From: Cynocephalus volans
Lineage: Eukaryota > Chordata > Mammalia > Dermoptera > Cynocephalidae
Length of the DNA: 64,000 bases
Reading direction: 5' to 3'
Assembly (NCBI RefSeq): GCF_027409185.1
Contig: NC_084478.1
Coordinates: 79,219,624 to 79,283,623 of the forward strand
Numbering within the stretch: the stretch's first letter is position 1; each line of letters begins with the position of its first letter. Under the pieces are notes generated by a model, which saw only the letters and a list, made by a program, of their open reading frames with translations, was not told the DNA's origin and did no database searches. This document shows positions 37,081-50,152 of this stretch, in pieces. The translations under genes and the position numbers were made by a program.

Positions 37081-37199
37081 TAAATTGACAGTCCTTCCAG
37101 ATTTCTTCTTCCTCAGTAGAAACCTTTAAGTCCACCTCTTGTTCTTTTTTTCCCCTAACATCTTTTTCTTGTGGGCCTACCCTCTTTCTCTGGTTTCTA

Positions 37200-38450
37200 G
37201 TACTACAAAAAACAGAACATAGCCTTGGGAGTCAGACAGACCAGTTCTGCCACTTACTTGCTGTGAGACCTTGTGCAAGTAAGTCTATTATTTTCTATGT
37301 GACCTTGAACACATAAGTCATTCACCCTTCACCATAACAGAAGGAGAGCATAGTACCTGCCTCTCACCTCTGAAGATCAATGAGGTGAGAAAATCCTCAA
37401 TAAATGTTAATTTTCTTCCTTCTGTTATATAAATTGGCATTACTTGGACCCCAGACACACTAACTCATAAGACACTGCCAACCTCACCACTTGATCAACA
37501 GAGGAGTGACAACCACTTCTGAGAAAGGCACCCTAGACTCTGATTTCATTGCACCTTCAGGAAGAATATAATAACAAGGTCTTAGAAAATTAAGCAGATA
37601 GAGACTTCAATGCATTTCCAGCATCCCACAGGCCCGTCAAGGCATCTTTCACTACTCCCTCTCTGTCACCCTTACATCCAGTCAGCTGTATTGGGCTGAA
37701 AATGCTACCTCCGTGATATTTTTCAACTTGGTTTGAGAAATGGTAGCCTATTTCATGTTCCTGTTGCCTCTCATCTATATCACTGAAACTCTTAGCTGAT
37801 CTCCCTGCCTACAGTTTCTCCTGCTCCCACAGTTATCCCAAATTAGCTTCCTGAAACACAGATATGATCCAGGCACTCTTTGACTTAATAACCTTTACTG
37901 GCTTCTCATTCCTTCAGCATCAGGCCTAACCTCCCTAGCTTCCTTCCCGGTTTCATCTCCTGTTCCACAGCTTCCTTATGCTCCATATATTTTTGCAGAT
38001 TATGATGTTACTCACAGGCCTTGGACTCTTCCATCTCCAGGCTTTTGTTCTAGCTTTTCCTTGTGCATGGAAGGCCTTTCCTCTGCCAATTCATCTGTCA
38101 AAATCCTAACCTTTCTCCAAAATTCAACTTTAAATCTTACCTTCACAGGCAGCCTAGAGTTTCTAGAAGGCAGAAACTTTGTTTTGCACATGTATTAATA
38201 TGAGTTGACACACAGAAAGTGCTGAAAATAGCTCTTGGCACATAATAATGACCCAACAAATGCTACCTACTATTCCCCCAAAGCTTGGAGCAAAGATACA
38301 TGACTTCTTTGAGCCTCAGTTTCTTCAACTATAAAATGGGGATAATAAAATTATCTACCCATCAGGATTGTGAGAGGATTAAATGAGATAATGCACATTA
38401 AATGCTGAACAGAGTGCTGTTTCATAATAAGTGTTCGATATATGGTATCA
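37200..38450 (+). repeat. MIR, L2, MIR series
   Basis: MIR at about 37200-37410 ('ttgggagtcagacagaccag'), L2 at about 37760-38260 ('ggcttctcattccttcagca', 'cataataatgacccaacaaa'), and MIR at about 38290-38450 ('tgagcctcagtttcttcaac'). Confidence 0.6.
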
Positions 38451-38611
38451 AGGACCACACTTGCATTATTTTCATCCTTTCCATATTTACTCTTTTGCCT
38501 TCCTCCTTCCAGTCCCCAACCCAGAACCCATAGCTTTTAGTACAGAGATTTCATATGAAGTAAGTTCAGTCAATGTTTGTTGAACTATTAAATGACTTTT
38601 TACTCCTATAA

Positions 38612-40320
38612 GCTCTTATATTTATAGTTAATTTAGATCCAGTAAGTAATCCAACAGAAATTCCTCTTTGACAAACAAGCCATGCTCTTGGATTTCTGAA
38701 GGCATTGAGCCAACTGACTAGATTTGGTAGGCATTGCCAACACTCAGATTTAGGTCATTGCCCTGAATCATAATGCTTCCACCTGTAAGGATGATAGGTC
38801 TTCACCTTACACTGGAAATAACGTATTACCTATAGCCTTACACATATACACACCCTGTAACCTTGGAAGGCATTTCCTTGTTTGGAATAAGAGCATTGGT
38901 GGTTTCTCTTCCTGTTAGCTTTTACCTGCCACCTGGAGAATTTTGAAATCAAACTTCTCCCTGTACTACAATTCAATGTAACAGATATTTATCATAGGCC
39001 ATCTCCCTGGGCTTGGCACTGTGCTAAAGGTTGTTTTTGATAAGCTTACTGTCTAATATGGAGAGGGCCAGACTCTGAGGTACTAATTACACCAGCAAAC
39101 AAAATGGAGCAGGGCCAGATGGAAGCACCAATAATATGTTGGGGAGGGAATCCTTAATTCCAACCAGGGGATTAGCAAAGATATCATCAAGGAGATGTCA
39201 TTTGAGCTAAGCCTTGAAGGCTGAGAGAATTTTGATAGGCAGAAACTTGGGGATAGAGTAATAAAAATAAGGGTACAGCATCACCAAAGGTGTAGAGATG
39301 TGAAATCACATGGGGAGTTGAGGGAATGGGAAGTAGACTAAGGTGGTTGGGCCCCAGTTTTCCATACTTCAGCCATTTGTATCCCACCTTCTGGTTCTTT
39401 CCAAAGCTATGTGCCACCTATGCTATTATTACTTAACATACTTTTTCCCCCCAAATTAACTCATTTCTGTAGCCTAAATTAATGTATTTTAACAGGAAAC
39501 TGTATATCACTACCATGAATCTACTTTTATTCGTTAAACATTAAAATAACTTTCCATCCACTTACCACCTCAAATCATCTAGTGTCCTTACAATGGTATG
39601 GGGACCACACTTTGAGAAACACTGGGCTACAGTACAAGGGGCGTAAGTGCAGATACTGAGAGATGAGGCTAGGGAGGGCTTGAACGCCAGGCAAATATGT
39701 TCAGACTTTATTCCGTCAGCAATAGGGAACTGAAAATATTGACGGTTTAGAGGATGCAAACAACAGCATGCAATTATGCTTTTTTAAAATGTATGGCAGT
39801 AGCATGGAAAATGGACTAGTGGGGAAGAGATCAGCAGCCAAAGAGCAGATAAGAGGCTGCAGTCCAGACCAAAGGAGATCAAGTCCTGGGCTGTGGTAGT
39901 AGCAATGGGGACAGAGGCAGGAAGATGGATTGGGAGAGATATTTTTGGAAAGGAAGAGAAGTCAAAGATGGCTCCAAAAATACTGAACCTATGACATTTA
40001 TCCTGAGGCCTGAAAGATGAATAGGAACTAGCTAGGCAAAGAGCTGAGGAAAGGGTCTTCCAGGCAAGGAGGACTGCATGCACAAAACCCTGAAGCTAGG
40101 GAGCACAATGAGTTGAAGGAACTGAAAGAAGAAGAGCATGATGGAATGCAGAGAACAAAGCAGTGGCCAGGGGCTGAATCACAAAGGGCTTTTTAAACCA
40201 GGGTTAGGAGACTAGACCCGATCCTAAGAGTTTTTATATTTATGGTTAATTTAGATTCAGTAAGTAATCACAAAGCCATAGATATGCCTCTTTGACAAAC
40301 TAGTCATTTTCTTGGTTATA
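38612..40320. repeat. Dispersed pair of about 85-bp direct repeats
   Basis: 38612-38697 and 40232-40318 share 'atatttat(a/g)gttaatttag', '(c/t)cagtaagtaatc', 'cctctttgacaaac' and 'ttcttgg' in the same order. I do not recognise the family. The DNA between and around them (38450-40560) contains no supported gene. Confidence 0.5.
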
Positions 40321-40569
40321 ATGCAGAGTGACAGCCAGACTTGCATTTAACACACTGGCTGTACCATGACTCAAATAGAAGTAGGGAGTTTATGTAGAAG
40401 ACACTGGTGGTTATCTGGATGGGAGATGATGGTGGCTTACGCCAGGTGGTAGCATGGAGGTGGGGAACAGGATACTTTGAAGATATCTGGAAGGCAGAAC
40501 TGACAGGAATTAGTAACTGACTAAAGGGAAACAATAATTAGAGCTTAGCGGTTAAGGATACAGTCTCCT

Positions 40570-40760
40570 GAGTAAGACAATCTGGGTTTCCAACCCTGGC
40601 TTGCCCACAAGCTAGCTGTGTGACCTTGGAACTATTTAGGCTCTCTGAACCTCAGCTCCTCATCCACAAATAGGGTCTTTATGAAGATTAAATAAAATAT
40701 ACTATGTAAAACACTTAGTTTTACATGATGAGTGTACAATAAATCTTAGCTATTACTATA
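40570..40760 (+). repeat. MIR fragment
   Basis: 'ctagctgtgtgaccttggaa' and 'tctctgaacctcagctcctc' are MIR core phrases. Confidence 0.65.
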
Positions 40761-41231
40761 TGGGAAAAGTAATCAAGTGAGAAGAATCAGAGATGATTTG
40801 AAGAAAGAAACCACTTAGATTCATACTGGTACCACCTTTAACATAAGCTAGTAATGATTAGCAATTTGAGGCTGTATAGATTTGTTTTTTTAAATTTAAA
40901 AGTCAGGACCAGGGATAAAGAGGAACATTGACCCCATAAAAGGGTCAATTCGCCAAGAAGACATAATCCTAAATGTGTTTGCATCTAACTTCAAAATATA
41001 TGAGGCAAAAACTGACAGAACTAAAAAGAAAAATAGAAAAATTAACAATTACATTTGGAGACCTCCTTGAAAACCACAAACAACCAAAACCCATCCAAGA
41101 TGAAATAGATAATTTATACCTATTAATTTAATTTAATTTTGATTTTAATTTTGGAAACCTCCCAAAACAGAGATTTCCAGGTCTAGATGGTTTCAAAAGC
41201 AAATCTAGCAAACATTTTAAAGAAGAAATAT

Positions 41232-41330
41232 GGGCCAGCCCATGGTTCACTTGGGAGAGTGTGGTGCTGACAACACCAAATCAAGGGTTAAGATCCCCTT
41301 ACTGGTCATCTTTTAAAAAAAAAAGAAGAA
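41232..41330 (+). mobile_element. tRNA-derived SINE in old L1
   Basis: Starts ggccagcccatggttcactt and ends atccccttactggtcatctt, followed by an A/AAG-rich tail. The flanking gaagaaatat at 41222-41231 and 41337-41346 is the target duplication. Confidence 0.82.
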
Positions 41331-42395
41331 GAAGAAGAAGAAATATCACGAATTCTACACAATCTGTTCCAGAAAACTGAACAGGAAGGAAAATTTCCCA
41401 GCTCATTTATGAGACTAGACCCTGATACCAAAATCAAACAAAGACAGTCCAAAAAACAAACTCCAGACCAATATTCAGCATGAATACAAAATGCAAAAAT
41501 TCTCCATGAAATATTAACAAATCGAATCCAGCAATATACTATGAAGAATAATGCACCATGATGAGTGAGCTTTATCCAGGAATGCAAGTACAAATATTTG
41601 AAAGTCAATCAATATGAACTACCATATTAATCATCTAAGGAAGAAAAAAAGTCATATCAATTAATGTAGAAAAAGCATTTGACAAACTTTAACATTCAAT
41701 CATGACAAAACCTCTCAGCAAACTAGTAATAGAAAAGAACTTCTTCAACCTGATAAAGAATATCTACAAAAAAACCTACAGCTAACATCATGCTTAATGG
41801 TGAAAGACTGAAAGCTTTCTCCCTAAGATTGGGTACAAAGAAAAGATGTCCATTCTCACCACTTGTATTCAACAGCATACTAAAAGTTCTAGCAAATGCA
41901 ATAAGGCAAGAAGAAAAAAATAAAGGCATACAGATTGGAAAATGAGAAAACTGTCCTTATTCACAGATGACATGATCGTCTATGTAAAATCCCAAGGAAT
42001 CTACTTTTTAAAAAAACAAAAACCTTCAAGGACTAAAAATGAGATTACTCAGTCACAGGATTCAAGATCACACACATAAAAATTAATCACAATTCTATAC
42101 ACTAGCAGAGAACAACTGATAACAGAAATTTTAAAAATAATACCATTTAAATACCTCCAAAAATGAAATACTTATCAATAAGTCTAACAAAATATGTACA
42201 GGATCTGTAGGCTCAAAACTATAAAATGCTGATGAATAAAATAAAAGACCTAAATAACTACAGATTTATCATGTTCACAGATTGGAAGAATCAATATAGT
42301 AAAGATGTTATTCTCTCCACATTGATCTATAAAGGTAATGCAATTTGAATAAAAACCCCAGCAGGGTATATTAGATAACAGTTTTGCATAAATAT

Positions 42396-42560
42396 TTTTT
42401 TTTCTAAAGATGACCAGTAAGGGGATCTCAACCCTTGGCTTGGTGTTGTCAGCACCACACTCTCCCAAGTGAGCTAACCAGCCACTCCTATATAGGATCT
42501 GAACCCGTGACCTTGGTGTTATCAGCACCACACTCTCCCGAGTGAGCCATGGGCCGGTCC
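42396..42560 (-). mobile_element. tRNA-derived SINE, dimer, minus strand
   Basis: Two tRNA-like units in tandem, linked by cctatataggatc, each with a gtggtgctgacaacacc-type core when read on the minus strand. A T-run at 42396 is the reversed tail. A perfect 13-bp target duplication, TTGCATAAATATT, stands at 42383-42395 and 42561-42573. Confidence 0.88.
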
Positions 42561-44528
42561 TTGCATAAATATTAAATTTCCCAAATTTAATAATAGCACT
42601 GTGGGTACTACAAGGGAAGAGAATACCTTTGTTTTTGGAAAATATATGCTGAAGTATTTAAGGGCAAAGGATTGTAGTATTCTAAAATATAAGCATATAT
42701 GTAGTTACTTATATTTTTATATTTAGAACTAAATCAAATTTAAAATGTTAACAATGAGTAGATATAGGTGAAGGCTATATGGGATTTTATGAAAATATTC
42801 TTGCATATTTTCTGCTAGTCTAAAGCTTTTTCAAAATAAAAAATTTAATTTAATTTGAAAAAACTCCCATCAGGAATTTTTGTAGACATAGACAAGCTGA
42901 TTAAAAAATTTATAAAGAAAAACAAAGGAACCACAATAGCTAAAACAATTTTGAGAAAGAATAAAGCTAGAGAAATCACACAATCTGATTTTAAAGCTTA
43001 GTATAAGACTACAGTAACCAAGACAGTGAAGTATTGGTGAAGGGATGGACATATTGATCCATGGAACAGAATAGAGTCAAGAACTAGACCTACACAAATA
43101 TGGCCAGTTGATTTTTGACAATGATGAAAAAGCAGCTCAATGGAGGAAAAATAGTCTTCTCAACAAATGGTGTTGGAAAAATTGGATATCCATATGCAGC
43201 AAAATGAACCTGATCAAAACCTCACACCTTATTAAAAAATTAACTCAAGAGTTACATCAACAAGATGTTGGAATAGGAAGTCATATCTCCCCACAGCACA
43301 ATAATTTGGCAGCCATGCATGGACCAAAGTGCCTTTGTGGGAGCTTTGGGACCTGGTAAGATGTTGCAAAACCCTGGTGGAGCCCAAGACCAAGGAGGGC
43401 TGTTTTAAGAGGGCAGACCCATTCCGGTAGCAGGCTCATTGACTGTGGTGCGAGCTACAGACCTGGAAATGGCCTCACCCCCACTGAAGACTCAGCTACA
43501 ACCCAATTTGGCTTTGGTTCTGCCACCAAAATTGTCTGCCAAAGGTTCCAAGAGGAGAAATACCCATTCATGCTCAGGTGACAGACTTGCCGACCTTGGT
43601 CCCAGCAGTGGACCCTGAAGTAGACTGATAACTCAACAGCAGCCCCTCTCTGCTGCGGTATAAGAGCAGTTGTGCCTGCCCAAGGACCCACTGGGAGTCA
43701 CACCTGTTCATGGCCCAGGAGGCAGGCTTGCCACCTGATCCCATGGAAGATCCTGAAAGAGCCCTATAACTTGGCTCCAGTCCCACTTAACCATGGTCCG
43801 TGGACAGTCTTGCCCACACAGAAGTCTGGCAGGAGGCACCAAGAGGCAGGCCTGCAGACCTCAGTCAAAGAAGAAACCAAAAGGGAAACCAAAAAGTATC
43901 CTGAGGCAAATAAAAATGGTACACAGCATGCCAAAACTTATGGGATGCAGCAAAGGCAATTCTAAGAGGAAAGTTTATAATGATAAATACCTACGCACAC
44001 AAGAAAGAAAGCTCTCAAATAAACAACCAAACTTTACACCTCAAGGAACTAGAAAAAGAAGAACAAACTAAAGCGAAAGTTAGCAGAAGGAAGAAAATAA
44101 TAATGATTAAAGCAGAGATAAATGAAATAGAGCATAGAAAGGCAACAGAAAGATCAGCAAAACTAAGAGTTGGGTTTTGAAACGACAAACCTTCAGCTAG
44201 ACTAAGAAAAAAGACAGGATATCAAATAAAATTAGAAACGAAAGAGGAGACATTACAACTGATATACAAAGGATCATAAGAACAACATGTGTTTGAGCTG
44301 GGCTGGTCCACTTATACAAGGAACCCACATAAATGAAGGGCCGACTTTTTGTATGCGTGAGTTCCACAGGACCAACTACTTAAGTATTTAACTACTTAAG
44401 TTACTTAACTACTTCAGTATCTTGAGGATATATCTGCACCCCCATGTTCATTGAAGAAATATTCACAATAGCCGAGATATGAAATCAACCTAAGAGTCCA
44501 TTGACAGATGAATGGATAAAGAAAATGT

Positions 44529-44544
44529 CACACACACACACACA

Positions 44545-44597
<53 letters not shown>
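44529..44597. repeat. (CA)n microsatellite
   Basis: About 69 bp of CA repeat with a single TA interruption, inside an L1 3' fragment. Confidence 0.95.
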
Positions 44598-44599
<2 letters not shown>

Positions 44600-45619
44600 G
44601 AATATTATTCAGCCATAAAAACAAAAAAATCCTGCCATCTGCAGCAACATAAATGAATCTGGAGGATATTATTATGCTAAGTGAGATAAGCCAAATACAG
44701 AAAGACAAATACTGTATGATCTCACTTATATGTGGAATCTAAAAATGTTGAGCTCATAGAAGCAGAGGGTACAATAGTATTTGCCAGGGTCTGGAGAGTG
44801 ACAGAAAATGGGGAGATGTTGGTCAAAGGGTACAAAGTTCCAGTTATAAGATGAATAAATTCTGGTGATCTAAAGTACAGTATGGTGACTATAGTTGATA
44901 ATACTGCATTATTTACTTGAAATTTGCTGAGAGTATATGTTAAGTGTCCTCACCGCTCCCCCCTGCCCAACACACACAAAAGGTAACTATGTGTGGTGGT
45001 GGATGTGTTGATTGATTTGATTGTGATAATCATTACACAAGGTATATGTGTACCAAGTCATCACATTGTACACCTTGAATATATACAATTTTTTTTCAAT
45101 TATACTTTCGGAAAGCTAGAAAAAAAATTAACTTGAAATGGATCATAGATCTAAATGTAAAACAGAAAACTGTAAAGTTTGTAGTAGAAAATATAGGAGA
45201 ATACCTTTATGACCTGAGGTTAGGCAAAGAGTTCTTAGATTTGGCACCAAAAGCATAATCTGTAAAAAGAAAAGAAGTTGATAAATTGGACTTCACCAAA
45301 ATTAAAAGGTTTTGCTATGAGAAAGACCCTGTTAAAAGAATAAAAAGATGGACACAGACTGGGAGAAAATGTTTGCAAATCACACATCAAAGCACTTGTA
45401 TCCAAAACGTATAAAGAATTCTCAAAAGTCAACAGTAAGTAAACAAACAAACCAATTGAAAAACAGGCAAAATATTTTAGGAGACACTTCATGAAAGAGA
45501 ATATACAGAAGGCATATAAGAACATGAAAATCTGTTATGCATCATAAACTATTAGGGAAATGCAAATTAAAATTATGATGAGATACCACTACACATCTAT
45601 TAGGATGGCTTGGCCATCT

Positions 45620-47390
45620 TCAGTACAAACAAAATTAGGAGCCTCCTGTGTGATCTTCCTCCTTGATAATCCTCTCAAAGACACCTCCCTTGAACATGGA
45701 CAAGAGACGGTGGAACAATCTCCTGATGTCAAGCCCATAATATCTAAGGGAACATCAGACATACATACACACAAATGTTTGTTCTTCATCATTCCTTCCT
45801 CAAATACCCTCACTTCATGTTAGCTCTTCCAACGTTTGGCCTCTGTTTCTCTTATCTCTTTAAATCCCGCTTTTGACACTGTGCATGAATGACACTGATG
45901 ACACTGAAACAGGCTGGGTCTGGAAGGCTTGTCCTCAGAGGACACTTATGGTCTCCCGCAGGGCCACACCTGCAGTTCCAATAGATTCCACAAGAGGGAT
46001 GCTGCTTACCAAGGTAAGGGCTCTTAAACTGCCTTTAGGACTGGTGGATAAACAAAGGAAATAAAATATAAGGCACACAACCCATCTATGCTTTTTAAAT
46101 AACATCACATTTAAATAACATTATATATACTGACTAAACACTAATCATTTAGCTTACCTGTTATTGAAAAGAGAAAAAGTTTGTTTATTTTTCAGTCAGT
46201 CTACAGATAATTGTTGAACACTTACTGTGTGCCAGCCACTGTTCTAAATACTGGACACACAAAATTTATTTGAAACAAGATATAAAGCAAATGATACACT
46301 TACACTACCTTCAATTAGTAATAATTCTTATTTAAATTTATCTGAGTTTTCATTTGAAGCTTAACTGGCCAGTTTATTTTCGTCTTTCATGAAGATCAGA
46401 GGAAGCGGGGCTTTTATTCCATGGCAGGCTCCATGATTTTGATTCCTCCACCGCTACTTCCTGTCTAATTAGCATGCTTACAACAACCATCTCAGCCAGT
46501 TCTCATAAGGGGAAACCAGTCTATCACTAAAATTTCTTCCGCTCCATAACATGACCTTTGAAAGCAATGTCCATTCAGTCTTTTCCCTGCTATTTTTTTC
46601 TATGTCCAAACTGTAAGAGACAAACCTGCTGGTTGGTAATTCTTGAGTTTCTTCCCCTTCTCTGAAACTTTTATCTACCATGATGTGGCACCTGATCAAA
46701 GAAGTCATTCCCTTAGCTAGGTCTTTTTTTATTCACACTACGTGTACTTTTAGCCCCTCTTTCTCATGAGTGCAAATTTTAAAATGGAATTCAATTCTCA
46801 CTTCTGTAAAATGTATCATGTTTGCATTTCACAGCCTGCTGTGACTTTGCTAACAGAGATACATTTTTTCCTTCCTGAACCTTTGCAATATTTTAAAAGG
46901 GACAAAATAGAACACAGTAAAGCCGTTTCTAATCTGTGTTTCCTTTTCAGCATCAAACAGCCTATACACTGCAGGCAACCCCTCTCCACCGGAATATGTG
47001 GATTTAGCAGTTCAGCAAAGGAAGAAGGGCCAAGCTTTTAGAAAGAATTTCCTGAGATCCCAGAATGGGGATGTTCAGCCACCAGCCCAACGTGCTGTTC
47101 TTTGCACTTGCCAAAGAGTGCTGTCCTTTGACCCTGCTGAGGGCCTGCTCTCAGAACTTCTTGGTTCTGCTATTTCCTCAGTTAAAATCTCAGTCATGAA
47201 GGGGACCCATATCCAAGGGCTCAGAGGTTAGCCTGGACCACAGCAGAGCTAGGTGGGGGATGGGGTAAGAGGGAGAGAAGGATACTCTCCCAGCTGTGCC
47301 CTGCTCCTTCAGTGTACAGCACAGATCGCTATTATGAGAGGTTTACTAAAACTTGAAGGAAACTGAATGGCATGAACCCTTTTTGTCCCC
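45620..47390. other. End of DGAT2L6 intron 1
   Basis: An L2/MIR-type phrase lies at about 46190-46260 ('tgtgtgccagccactgttct'). The rest is not recognised as repeat or gene. No alternative first exon was identified by eye. Confidence 0.4.
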
Positions 47391-47394
47391 TCAG

Positions 47395-47505
47395 GAGCTA
47401 TTCCCATTATCCTTATACCCTACTCTGTGGTGTTCACTAAGTTCTGGTTCTTGGCTGTGCTCTCCTTAGCCTGGCTTGCCTATAATTGGAACACCCACAG
47501 TCAAG
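47395..47505 (+). pseudogene. DGAT2L6: DGAT2L6 exon 2
   Basis: Acceptor cccctcag, donor gtaaga. Reads AIPIILIPYSVVFTKFW, then FLAVLSLAWLAYNWNTHSQ. Hydrophobic, corresponding to the N-terminal membrane region. The frame is open. Confidence 0.9.
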
Positions 47506-47937
47506 GTAAGAGAGAGGGGCAGAATGGTGGTCCTGTCTGTGCCAGGGATGGAACCACAGGGAGAGGGCGGTAGAGGGAAAGAGGGGGAGAAGCAAAGGGG
47601 GCAAAGGGGGAGAGGGAAGGGGAGAGAGAGGGGAAAGCAATGCTCAGCAGGGGCAGAGGTCTCTGCCAAGCTGCCCAGGAAGAATTAAGAGCTTGAGGTT
47701 TCTGGGCAGGTGCCCCCATTCTCAGGCTGTTTTCCTATCATTTTTCTGGCTGGCTGCAGAGGAGCAGGGGCTGCCTATGTCTTGGGAGTTGGATTTGGGG
47801 ACAGCACCTACAGCTCTCAGGTGTGAGCAGGTGGTCCCTCCTGTGACATGAGGACTGGAGGCAGAGCTCTCCACCTCTGGGAGAGGTAGAGGGACTATCA
47901 ATGCCCCACCTGCTCTTCCCTTCCCTTCTGTACCCAG

Positions 47938-48008
47938 GTGGTAGGTATTCAGCTTGGGTACAAAACTGGACCCTCTGGAAGTATTTCCTAGATTACTTCC
48001 CAGTAAAG
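47938..48008 (+). pseudogene. DGAT2L6: DGAT2L6 exon 3
   Basis: Acceptor tacccag, donor gtgacg. Reads GGRYSAWVQNWTLWKYFLD then YFPVK, close to human. A GA-rich tract (about 47510-47640) lies in the intron before it. Confidence 0.9.
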
Positions 48009-48347
48009 GTGACGATCCTTCCTCCAGGTGCCCTCAGTTCTTGTTGCCAAGACTCTCACTCCCTACTCAGCTCTATGTTTTCAAAGGCTTTAGTGGCCAG
48101 CAGTGAAGGTCAGTGCCCAGAGACATAATGCAGAGTAGGGGCCCAAGATGGATGGGCATGTGGGAGGACAGTGGCAAACCCAAGTCAATCTCTCTGACCA
48201 TCATGACTCCTGGAAATCCTGTGACAATCATGACATCCCAGTAAAGGGCTCCCAGAGAGAAACATAGGCTACCTGCTGGGTTTTGAGTCCACATGTCCTC
48301 TATTCCTTCTTCCTAGCCCATGCTCTGATTCAATCTCCCTCTAACAG

Positions 48348-48552
48348 CTGGTGAAGACTCATGACCTTTCTCCCAAACACAACTACATCATTGCCAACCA
48401 CCCCCATGGCATTATCTGTTATGGTGTCTTCATCAACTTTGCCACTGAGGCCACTGGCTTTGCTTGGATTTTCCCATCCATCACTCCCTCTGTAGGGACC
48501 TTGGAAGGAATCTTCTGGATCCCGATTGTGCGAGAATATGTAATGTCAATGG
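48348..48552 (+). pseudogene. DGAT2L6: DGAT2L6 exon 4 with catalytic HPHG
   Basis: Acceptor ctaacag, donor gtgagt. Reads LVKTHDLSPKHNYIIANHPHG and continues to IPIVREYVMSM. HPHG, the conserved active-site motif of DGAT2-type enzymes, is at 48399-48410. The first Met available after the exon-1 stop is at 48543-48545. Confidence 0.93.
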
Positions 48553-49977
48553 GTGAGTATAAGAAATCATTTCATTCTCTGACCAACCTCAGGGCTCCAA
48601 TCCCAATAAGTTCTGACAGTCACTCCCTGCTAGAAGAGGACTTGGTAGAAATTGAGTCCAGAACATTCTGGGCCAGTAACAAGAGAATGTGGCTAAGCAT
48701 CAGGCTCTGTTGAAGATCTGGGAAGCAGGGTTTGGTTGGGCAGTGGAGGAAGTTACAGGCATTCATAAGAGTTGTCAGGACTCTTTTCAGAGGGGGAAGC
48801 AGAAGGCTGGAGTTCAGGATCAAAGCCAGACTGGAAAGCAGAGGGCAAAAGCCGAGTATTAAACACAAATGCAGGGAAAACCAGGCATGAATGAGGCAGA
48901 TCAGACAAACTTCACCAGACTCTTTCTGGGATGTCAGTTGGCTTCTTTTGGTCAGTCATTTGTACAGCAGCTCTCATTCCAGGGTGTCTTAAAGACATTT
49001 TAAAGTCTCTCATCCTAGCTAGTATACTCCTGGTCCATAACCTTCATCTCCTGGGAATACTTTCACACTTGCATAAGACGTCAAGATATATAGAATAGGC
49101 ATCCATCCAAGTCCAAGATAACTTCCCTATGCCAGGCTTCATGCCAGGGTACTGTGACAAATGTCCTTCTCTCTGGATGAATATTCATCCTTCTGGACAC
49201 CAGAAAAAAACTGAATCCAAACATAAAAATGTAAGATACGTTTAGCTGGAGGTGCCAGATGGGACTACTGGAGTTCCAGAGGATGCTTTTGCTCCCCTCC
49301 AAAGTTAGGATAGCCCTGAAACAGTGGCTCTTAATGGCTGGAGACTGAAGGAAATTTCTACCATCCCTCTAGAGAATAGAAGGTGAGTGCAGAGCAAAGA
49401 TGGGAGACAGAAGTGATGAAAGACTCTGTGACTGTTGTTGAACAACAGGGTGTTATCCACCCTCCATTGTTTATCAATATTTCAGTTTGGCTTGTGTGGG
49501 CTCTCAGGTCTACCTACTCTCCAGAAACCCTAACCTATGGCTCCCCTTTTGCAGGTTGCTCTTAGGAAGGAAGCAAGTTGGTGGTGGCTAGTCCTGATCA
49601 CCCCTGGAGAAGAGAACTATGGAGGGTCTGCAGTGCTTTCAGCCTGGGAAGAGTGGAAGATGGCTATGGTTCATGGGTAGAGAGGGAAAGGTGGGCTTAA
49701 ATACTACTGATCTGAAAGGTAGTAGGCTATGGGTGGAAGTAGGCAGAAGAACTCAGTATAGCTCCAGCTGCAGTAGTGCAGACTCCCAAGGTAAGCAGCT
49801 GACCCTAAGGACCAGCCTCAGGCTAGGGTTAGTCCAGGATATGAAGATCCAAGACAGAAGGGTGGAAACAGCAATAGTCAGGAAACTGAACTGTCTCCAG
49901 CAAGAAGAGCCTGTAGAAACCACTCACCCCCTCCGCAGGCACCAAGTTTGTCCTACCACTTGACTCTGGTTTCTCAG

Positions 49978-50152
49978 GTTTGTGCCCAGTGAGCGAGTTG
50001 GCCTTGAAGTATTTGCTGACCCAGAAAGGCTCAGGCAATGCTGTGATTATTGTGGTGTGTAGAGCTACTGAAGCCCTCTTGTGCCAGCCAGGAGCCTCTA
50101 CCATCCTCCTCAAAGAGCGTAAAGGTTTTGTAAAGTTGGCACTGAAGACAGG
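49978..50152 (+). pseudogene. DGAT2L6: DGAT2L6 exon 5
   Basis: Acceptor ttctcag, donor gtgggt. Reads LCPVSELALKYLLTQKGSGN, then AVIIVVCRATEALLCQPGAS. The usual Gly-Gly before Ala is Cys-Arg. The frame is open. Confidence 0.9.

Larger units (their letters stand above)
40900..45600 (+). mobile_element. Mosaic of old L1 fragments
   Basis: ORF2-like pieces on the + strand run from the endonuclease/RT region (40900-42350) through the C-terminal region (42840-43250), back to a mid-ORF2 piece (43880-44290), then 3'-end pieces (44400-45120) and again ORF2-like sequence (45120-45600). The order shows at least two overlapping insertions. A GC-rich, L1-5'-UTR-like block (43240-43880) separates two of them. 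All frames are broken. Confidence 0.65.

Noticed and set aside
46998-47231. Alternative first exon of DGAT2L6 (frame containing ...AEGLLSELL...)
   Set aside because: Only a three-residue EGL match to the human N-terminus; the true exon 1 is clear at 31031-31112.
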